This document shows, piece by piece, positions 58,569-64,000 of a stretch of 64,000 nucleotides of DNA. Position 1 is the first letter of the stretch. Each line of letters begins with the position of its first letter. This stretch comes from Deltaproteobacteria bacterium (GTDB taxonomy: Bacteria > Myxococcota_A > Polyangia > Nannocystales > Nannocystaceae), in assembly GCA_016709225.1 (NCBI GenBank), contig JADJEE010000012.1, positions 930,001 through 994,000 on the forward strand, written 5' to 3'. Both the position numbers and the translations under genes were made by a program. The notes below the pieces were generated by a model. That model did not search any database. It worked only from the letters and a program-made list of their open reading frames with translations, and was not told the DNA's origin.

Positions 58569-59584
58569 GCGAGCTCGAGTGGACCGACGACGCGCCGGCG
58601 CCCGCCGTGACCGCGGCGCTGCAGCCCTGCGAGCGCTGCCACAGCCCGCTCGAGTCCGGTGACCTGCGCTGCGCGATCTGTGGCCTGCCGACGCCGCCGC
58701 CGAGCGCGGCGGCGACCGAGCTCGATCGACCCACGGAGACCCTCGCGACGATCCTCCGCTGCGACGGCTGCGGCGCGGCCGTCAGCTACGACGAGAAGGT
58801 CGCCGCGCCCAAGTGCAGTTTCTGTGGCTCGGTGATGGCGATCGAGCGCCCCACCGATCCAATCGAGGAGGCCGAGGCCTACCTCAACTTCCGCGTCGAT
58901 GCCGAGCAGGCCAAGCAGGCGTTGAAGCGCTGGCTCGGTGGCCTCGGCTTCTTCCGCCCCAAGGATCTCCGCGACTCCGCCGTCGTCGACAAGCTGCAGC
59001 CGCTGTGGTGGGCGGGCTGGTCGTTCGATGCCGAGGTCGCGGTGAACTGGGCCGCCGATTCCGACGCCGGCTCGCGACGATCGTCGTGGGCCCCCCACGC
59101 CGGCAGCTTCGAGCTGCGGTTGCGCAGCGTGCTGGTCTCGGCTTCGCGCGGACTCACCGAGAGCGAGTGCACCGCGCTCGCGCGCGGCTACAACCTCGCC
59201 GATCGCTCGCCCGCCCCCGGTGCCCACGGCACCGTCGAGCGCTTCGCGGTGCAGCGCTCGGCCGCCCGCGCGATGATCTCGCGGGCGCTGCAGGCCACCG
59301 CCGGCGCCTACGCCGAGAAGCACGTACCGGGTAGCCGCGTTCGCAACCTCCGCCTCGCAGTGGTGCCGCGACAGCTCCGCACTGCGCGGCTTGGCTTCCC
59401 CGCGTACGTGCTCGCGTACCGCTACCGCGATCAGGTGTTCCGCGCGATCGTCCACGGCCAGAACCCCAACTTCGTCCACGGCCAGGCGCCGCTGTCGTGG
59501 CTGCGGATCCTGGTCGTGGTCGGCGGAGCGATCGCGGCGATCGGCTTGGTCGGGTTGATCGTCGCGCTCGCGAGCGGCCGCTAG
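58565..59584 (+). CDS. Double zinc-ribbon membrane protein, second of a pair
   Basis: A 339-residue paralogue of the preceding protein. It has two zinc ribbons (CERCHS and CAICGLP; CDGCGAA and CSFCGSV), then a domain similar to its neighbour (EAEAYLNFRVDAEQAKQALK, WWAGWSFDAEVAVNWAADS, LRSVLVSASRGLTESECTAL, RNLRLAVVPRQLRTARLGFP) and a C-terminal membrane helix (VVGGAIAAIGLVGLIVALAS). Translation is coupled to the first gene by the 4-bp overlap. The TAG stop (59582-59584) belongs to the left CTAG of palindromic element copy 3, so the final residues SGR may be altered from the ancestral C-terminus. Confidence 0.82.
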   Translation: MSELEWTDDAPAPAVTAALQPCERCHSPLESGDLRCAICGLPTPPPSAAATELDRPTETLATILRCDGCGAAVSYDEKVAAPKCSFCGSVMAIERPTDPIEEAEAYLNFRVDAEQAKQALKRWLGGLGFFRPKDLRDSAVVDKLQPLWWAGWSFDAEVAVNWAADSDAGSRRSSWAPHAGSFELRLRSVLVSASRGLTESECTALARGYNLADRSPAPGAHGTVERFAVQRSAARAMISRALQATAGAYAEKHVPGSRVRNLRLAVVPRQLRTARLGFPAYVLAYRYRDQVFRAIVHGQNPNFVHGQAPLSWLRILVVVGGAIAAIGLVGLIVALASGR

Positions 59585-59750
59585 TACCTCGACACAGCGA
59601 TAGTGATGGGTCAGAACGCCGTCATGGCCGCGACTCCGCAAGGCGCCGTGCCGCCGGAATACCGGGCGCGTATTTCAAGGTGCGGCAACGCAGCGAGGCG
59701 CGGTCAGGGCGGTGTTATGGCCCGTCACTATCGCTGTGTCGAGGTACTAG
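59581..59750. mobile_element. CTAG-flanked palindromic MITE-like element, copy 3
   Basis: A 170-bp copy with the same ends as copy 2 and a 2-bp insertion near the middle (CGGGCGCGTATT against CGGGCGTATT). The right inner arm is GTTATGGCC. Its left CTAG supplies the stop of the zinc-ribbon gene; the right end is 66 bp from the convergent sugar-dehydrogenase stop. Confidence 0.88.
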
Positions 59751-59816
59751 CAAGGCGCGACGAACCGCGGCCAGTGCCCGCTCGAGGTCCGCGTCACGGG
59801 GGTCGACGCCGCGTCC

Positions 59817-61316
59817 TCAACCCGCCGGAGCGACGCGGTACACGCTGCCGTCGGTGTACGGCCCGTACACGACGCCGGCCACGGTCGTGATGAACACGTC
59901 GCCGTACGTGTTCCAGCCCGAGCCCAGCACCAGCTCGCCGGTGTCGAGCAGACTGCCGAGATCGGTCGGCGTGGTCCCGTCCCACCGCAGGCCGTAGACG
60001 TCGCGGCTGCAGAAGTCGCCGTAGACATAGATGCCCTGCCACGCCGGCACCTCGCACGAGCGGTAGACCGCGCCGCCGGCGATCGAGCAGCCCGGCTGGT
60101 GGTGGTACTCGAAGATCGGCGCGTACTGCTCGTCGTCATTGGGCTGGTTCGGCCCCGCCGACGCGTCGCAGCCGGGGTCGTTCTCGCAGTGGTTGCCCTC
60201 CATCGCGCTCCAGCCGTAGTGCCGACCGGCGACCGCGATGTCGATCTCCTCCCACTCGTCTTGGCCGACGTCGCCGACCCACAGATCGCCGTTGTCGGCG
60301 TCGAACGAGAAGCGCCACGGGTTGCGGAAGCCCCACGCCCACACCTCGGGCGCGAAGTTCCCGTCGTCGACGAACGGGTTGTCGGCGGGGATCGTGTAGT
60401 CGAACGGCCCGAGGTCGGGGCAGTTGACACCCGCGGCGTCGATGCAGGCCACCGGGTTGTCGGGCATGCCGTCGGGTTCGACGTCGATGCGCAGGATCTT
60501 GGCCAGGATGACGCCGGGGTTCATGCCCGTCTGTGCGGTGTCGTAGCCGTCGCCGCCATCGCCGGTGCCGAAGTAGAGGTAGCCGTCCGGGCCGAAGGCG
60601 ATCATGCCGCCGTTGTGATTGCCGAACGGCTGGCCGGCCTCGATCACCACGCGCTGGCTGTCGGGATCGACGTGACTGTCGTCGGCGAGCATGAACTCCG
60701 AGACGCGCGTCGGCGGATTCACGCCCGGCGGCGAGTAGGCCACGTAGACCCGCGGGTCGGTCGGAAAGTCGGGGTGGAACGCGAAGCCCAGCAGGCCCTG
60801 CTCGCAGCCGATCGTGGTCGTGGTGGCGCAGTTGACCGGGATGTCGAGAAAGGTGTCGGCGGGCGCGGAGGTCTCACCGGGCTCGAGGATGCGCACCGTG
60901 CCGCCCTGCTCGGCGACGAAGAGGCGATCGGGCTCGGTCGGGTGCCCGATCGCGAGCACCGGCCGATCGAAGCCGTTCGCCACCAGCTGCAGCGACACCG
61001 CAGGCTCGCCCTCGACGGGCTCGTACGGGCACGGCAGGACACCGGTATCGGTGGTCGAGCCCGAGCCGCTCTCGCTGCCCTGCGAGCTGCTCGAGTCGGC
61101 CACCGTGCTCGATGCGGTCGTGCTCGCGGTGGTGGTCGAGTCGGTGGTGCTCGCGGTGGTGGTCTGCGTGGTCGATGCGGTCGTGCCGGTGCTACCGCCC
61201 GAGCTGCTGCTGTCGGCCGCGGTGCCGCCGCCACCGCCGTCGCCACAGCCGATCGCGGTCCACAGCAGTACGCCCAGGGGCGTGGTCACCAACGCGCTAC
61301 GGTGCAAGCTCGCCAT
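59817..61316 (-). CDS. PQQ-dependent sugar dehydrogenase-like lipoprotein
   Basis: A 499-residue secreted protein. The lipobox TAIGC is followed by a ~75-residue Ser/Thr linker. The domain matches the GSDH (soluble glucose dehydrogenase/HHIP) propeller: DRLFVAEQGGTVRILEPG, GLLGFAFHPDFPTDPRVYVA, the catalytic-type NHNGGMIAFGPDGYLYFGTG, GFRNPWRFSFDADNGDLWVG and HYGWSAMEGNHCEN. It probably oxidises sugars or alcohols with pyrroloquinoline quinone in the envelope; whether PQQ is bound cannot be judged here. A GGTATCGT -10-like motif lies 7 bp before the ATG. Its paralogue is just upstream on the same strand. Confidence 0.9.
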   Translation of the reverse strand: MASLHRSALVTTPLGVLLWTAIGCGDGGGGGTAADSSSSGGSTGTTASTTQTTTASTTDSTTTASTTASSTVADSSSSQGSESGSGSTTDTGVLPCPYEPVEGEPAVSLQLVANGFDRPVLAIGHPTEPDRLFVAEQGGTVRILEPGETSAPADTFLDIPVNCATTTTIGCEQGLLGFAFHPDFPTDPRVYVAYSPPGVNPPTRVSEFMLADDSHVDPDSQRVVIEAGQPFGNHNGGMIAFGPDGYLYFGTGDGGDGYDTAQTGMNPGVILAKILRIDVEPDGMPDNPVACIDAAGVNCPDLGPFDYTIPADNPFVDDGNFAPEVWAWGFRNPWRFSFDADNGDLWVGDVGQDEWEEIDIAVAGRHYGWSAMEGNHCENDPGCDASAGPNQPNDDEQYAPIFEYHHQPGCSIAGGAVYRSCEVPAWQGIYVYGDFCSRDVYGLRWDGTTPTDLGSLLDTGELVLGSGWNTYGDVFITTVAGVVYGPYTDGSVYRVAPAG

Positions 61317-61323
61317 GGGCGCG

Positions 61324-61331
61324 ACGATACC
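61324..61331 (-). promoter_or_regulatory. Putative -10 element GGTATCGT
   Basis: GGTATCGT on the minus strand ends 7 bp before the ATG at 61316. It lies within the 73-bp gap after the paralogue, so the two copies may have separate promoters. Confidence 0.42.
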
Positions 61332-61389
61332 ATCGCGCACCGGCGGTCGGGGTGACCGACCGCGGGCGCGCACCCGGTGTCGTCACGCG

Positions 61390-62901
61390 TCACTGCGCCG
61401 GCGCGAGGCGGTAGATGCGACCGTCCTCGATGGGGCCGTTGGGCGCCGGCACGTAGACGGTCGTGATGTACACGTCGCCCCATGCGTTGGTGCCGCTGCC
61501 GATGATGTTCTCGGAGTTGGGGAAGTCGAAGACCATGCCCATGTCGTCGACGCTGGTGCCGTCCCAGCGCAGCGCGAACAGCTCGCCCGAGCAGTAGTCG
61601 CCGTAGACGTAGGTGCCCTGCCAGTCATCGACCTCGCAGGCGCGATAGACCCCGCCGCCCGTCACCGAGCAACGGAAGCCGGCGCCGCCGTTGCCGTGCT
61701 GGTACTCGGCGATGGGCGTGATCTGGTCGTCGGCATTGGTCGCGTTGGGCGTGTTGATGTCGTCGCAGCCACCGTTGTTGAAGCAGTGGTAGCCCTCCAT
61801 GTCGCTCCAGCCGTAGTCGCCACCGGCGACCACGACATCGATCTCCTCGAACTGATCCTGGCCGACGTCGCCAACGTAGAGATCGCCGTTGGCGAGGTCC
61901 CACGAGAAGCGCCACGGATTGCGGAAGCCCCACGCGTAGATCTCCGGCGCGAAGTTGCCGTCGTCGACGAATGGATTGTCCGGCGGGATGGTGTAGTCGA
62001 ACGGCCCGACCGCCATGCACGAGTCGCACGACTCGACCATGTCAGGGGTGCCATCGGGCTCGACGTCGATGCGCAACAGCTTCGAGAGCAGCACGCCGGT
62101 GTTGCGACCGGTGTTGAAGGCGTCGTCGGCGAGGCCGCCATCGCCGAGTCCGATGTACAGCAAGCCGTCGGGCCCGAAGCCGATCATGCCGCCGTTGTGG
62201 TTGCCCGCCGGCTCGTCCACCGCGATCACCGTGCGCGCGGTGGTCGGATCGACTTGGTTCGGATCGTTGGCGTCGAGCATGAACTCGACCACGGTCTGCG
62301 GCGGGCTGTTGCCCATGCCGGCGGGCGTGTAGGCCACGTACACGCGGGGGTCGTCGGGGAAGTTGGGATGGAACGCGAAGCCCAGCAGCCCGCGCTCGTC
62401 GCCGATGAACTGATCGTCGGCGTTGGGCACGTCGACGTGGAGGAACACCGCCTCGGGTGCGGTGGTCTGCCCGGGCTCGAGGATGCGCACGTCGCCGCCC
62501 TGCTCGACCACGAACAGTCGATCGGGCTGGTGCGGATCGCCGAGCGCCAGCACCGGACGATCGAACCCGGTCGCGACCTCGACCAGCGAGAGGTCACCCG
62601 CGGTCGCCGTGTACGGACACGCCGGCAGATCGCCGGTCTCGTTGCCGGTCGACGACGAACCGTCGGAGCCACCGCTGCTGTCGGCCGTGGTGGTCGTCAT
62701 CGTGGTCGACGCGGTCGTGGCATCGGTCGTCGAGTTGGTGGTCGACGCGGTGGTGTCGCTCTGCGTCGTGGACGCGCTCGTGGAACCTCCGGTACTCGAA
62801 TCCGAACCTCCGCCGGTGGCACCGTCGTCCCCTCCGGGACAGGCGGCCAACAGCCCGAGCGACAACGAAGACAGCAAGTAGACGAGACGATGGCGATGCA
62901 T
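61390..62901 (-). CDS. PQQ-dependent sugar dehydrogenase-like lipoprotein, paralogue
   Basis: A 503-residue protein closely similar to the gene at 59817. Shared segments include GFDRPVLALGDPHQPDRLFV, RGLLGFAFHPNFPDDPRVYV, AGNHNGGMIGFGPDGLLYIG, GFRNPWRFSWDLANGDLYVG and a Cys-containing stretch near CRSVT. The signal LSLGLLAAC has a lipobox. A -10-like GCTACCGT lies 49 bp upstream and no Shine-Dalgarno is evident. The two copies stand in tandem (73 bp apart) and look like a duplication followed by divergence of substrate loops. Confidence 0.9.
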   Translation of the reverse strand: MHRHRLVYLLSSLSLGLLAACPGGDDGATGGGSDSSTGGSTSASTTQSDTTASTTNSTTDATTASTTMTTTTADSSGGSDGSSSTGNETGDLPACPYTATAGDLSLVEVATGFDRPVLALGDPHQPDRLFVVEQGGDVRILEPGQTTAPEAVFLHVDVPNADDQFIGDERGLLGFAFHPNFPDDPRVYVAYTPAGMGNSPPQTVVEFMLDANDPNQVDPTTARTVIAVDEPAGNHNGGMIGFGPDGLLYIGLGDGGLADDAFNTGRNTGVLLSKLLRIDVEPDGTPDMVESCDSCMAVGPFDYTIPPDNPFVDDGNFAPEIYAWGFRNPWRFSWDLANGDLYVGDVGQDQFEEIDVVVAGGDYGWSDMEGYHCFNNGGCDDINTPNATNADDQITPIAEYQHGNGGAGFRCSVTGGGVYRACEVDDWQGTYVYGDYCSGELFALRWDGTSVDDMGMVFDFPNSENIIGSGTNAWGDVYITTVYVPAPNGPIEDGRIYRLAPAQ

Positions 62902-62986
62902 GATGAAGACCTCGGATGCGCGCGAACGCGCCGTGAAGCAAGCGGCTCGGACGGTAGCATCGCTACGTGCGCCCACCCAAGCCTGA

Positions 62987-62992
62987 TAACCT
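62987..62992 (+). promoter_or_regulatory. Putative -10 element TAACCT
   Basis: TAACCT (within TGATAACCT) ends 8 bp before the ATG at 63001. It lacks the leading GC, so it is a weaker match than the others. Confidence 0.35.
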
Positions 62993-63000
62993 GTGGCGGC

Positions 63001-64000
63001 ATGACGCACTCGAGTGGGACGAGTCGTGTGACCGGGGGTACGACGGCGTTGGCGCGATGCGGCCCACGACGCAGCGGTTGGCGGACCACGATCGCCTGTC
63101 TGGGGCTTGCACAATGCGCGAGCGCGCTTGCCCTCGTGACGACCGCCTGCGGTGACGGCGGTGGCGGCACAGGCACCGCGACCACGGCCGCGAGCGGTAT
63201 CGGCACGCTGAGCACGACCGACGGCACCACCGACGGCGGCACCGCGGCCGACAGCGGCGACAAGCTCGACCTCGGTCCATCGGCCGACATCGAGCCCGAG
63301 ACCGGCGGCGAGTGCGTCTCGCAGAGCGCCGACGCCGAGCTGAGCTATCGGCCGGTCGACGTGCTCGTCGTGGTCGACACCTCGAACTCGATGGGCGCCG
63401 CGATCGCAGCGATGCAAGCCAGCATCAACGACGACTTCGCGGCGATCCTCGGCGCCAGCGGGCTCGACTACCGCGTGATCGTGGCGGCCGATTACCCCAC
63501 GGTCTGCATCTCGCCGCCGCTGTCGGGCACCGATTGCGAGGCCGCTCCGGTGGCGCCGGTCGTCACCGACCACTACGCCCACTACGACGCGGCCACCGGC
63601 TCGGGCAGCTTCCTCGACAACATCGTCGCCTGGGCGACGAACCCCGATCCGGGCGGACTGCTGCCGGGCGGCTACGTCGACGCGCTGCGCCCCGACGCCG
63701 TGAAGACCATCGTCGGCATGACCGACGGCACTTCGGCCTCGAACGAGGTCACGCTCGCGGCCGCCTTCGATGACGCACTGCTGGCGCTGCCCGGCAGCCC
63801 GTTCGGCACGGCCGGCGATCGGCAGTACGTGTTCCACCTCTTCACGTCGATGCCGGTCAACAACCCGCCGGCGATGCCGTGGGGGCCCGCCGACCCGCTC
63901 GCGGGCCAAGGCGAGTCCATCCAGCAGGTCGCGGTGCTGACCGGCGGGCTGCGCTTCCCGTTCACGCAGACCCAGGACTTCGGCGCCGTGTTCAACACCA
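63001..64000 (+). CDS. VWA-domain lipoprotein, cut by the window end
   Basis: The first 333 codons of an open frame that continues past the window. The N-terminus is unusually long (about 50 residues, with a basic region GPRRSGWRTTIACLG) before ALALVTTACG, a lipobox-type end. A Gly/Thr/Asp linker leads to a von Willebrand A domain: PVDVLVVVDTSNSMGAAIAA (MIDAS DxSNS), then VIVAADYPTVC, KTIVGMTDGTSASNEV and QYVFHLFTSMPVNNPPA. A GTG at 63028 is an alternative start. It resembles the VWA lipoprotein at 10855 in layout (linker, MIDAS, Cys pairs) but is not a close copy. Confidence 0.8.
   Translation, partial: MTHSSGTSRVTGGTTALARCGPRRSGWRTTIACLGLAQCASALALVTTACGDGGGGTGTATTAASGIGTLSTTDGTTDGGTAADSGDKLDLGPSADIEPETGGECVSQSADAELSYRPVDVLVVVDTSNSMGAAIAAMQASINDDFAAILGASGLDYRVIVAADYPTVCISPPLSGTDCEAAPVAPVVTDHYAHYDAATGSGSFLDNIVAWATNPDPGGLLPGGYVDALRPDAVKTIVGMTDGTSASNEVTLAAAFDDALLALPGSPFGTAGDRQYVFHLFTSMPVNNPPAMPWGPADPLAGQGESIQQVAVLTGGLRFPFTQTQDFGAVFNT

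Overview
The window is very GC-rich and almost fully coding, on both strands. It looks like a myxobacterial (phylum Myxococcota) chromosome, most plausibly of the Nannocystaceae/Polyangia side. The signs are large Ser/Thr kinases with C-terminal TPR-like helices beside ECF sigma factors, about twenty predicted secreted lipoproteins with Ser/Thr/Gly/Asp linkers after the lipobox Cys, MYXO-CTERM-like tails (Cys-rich motif, membrane helix, Arg cluster), a DUF1552 plus DUF1587/1592/1588/1585 pair, an LNGVS-repeat protein and an EF-G of the spirochaete/planctomycete/delta (mitochondrial EFG1-like) type. The lineage call is an inference from these families. I saw no tRNA, rRNA or CRISPR array.

Layout. 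0-20 kb holds three ECF sigma/kinase pairs (sigma 3403, 10729 and 19119; kinases starting at 3274, 10139 and 19005), interleaved with fusA, lipoproteins, a VWA lipoprotein, a response regulator and a beta-helix lipoprotein. 20-24 kb has a LysR gene divergent from an unusual single ORF that joins a 14-helix MFS exporter to an outer-membrane porin through an internal signal peptide. 23-35 kb is a run of secreted proteins: a trypsin-like protease whose reading frame continues into a Cys-rich lipoprotein, a DUF1552/DUF1592 pair, and FG-GAP and Asp-box lipoproteins. 35-42 kb has a methyltransferase, transketolase, a receiver protein and a FIST sensor next to a soluble hybrid histidine kinase. 42-50 kb has a POT-type transporter, aspartate-semialdehyde dehydrogenase, a tRNA-dihydrouridine synthase and a CapA-like protein. 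50-55 kb has a five-haem secreted cytochrome and motA-motB. 55-64 kb has a histidine phosphatase, two zinc-ribbon membrane proteins, two tandem PQQ-sugar-dehydrogenase-like lipoproteins and a VWA lipoprotein that runs off the end.

Cross-cutting signals. (1) A 168-170 bp palindromic element flanked by CTAG occurs three times (42225, 56771, 59581). Its arms carry paired changes between copies, and it supplies the stop codons of adjacent genes. (2) A motif of the form GCTANNNT or GGTANNNT recurs 6-10 bp upstream of many start codons with no Shine-Dalgarno, suggesting many leaderless transcripts. At 50437-50447 it is an 11-bp palindrome serving two start codons only 20 bp apart. (3) In three places a stop codon expected from family architecture is missing, giving an exporter-porin fusion, a protease-lipoprotein fusion and a dihydrouridine synthase that runs into the gene opposite.
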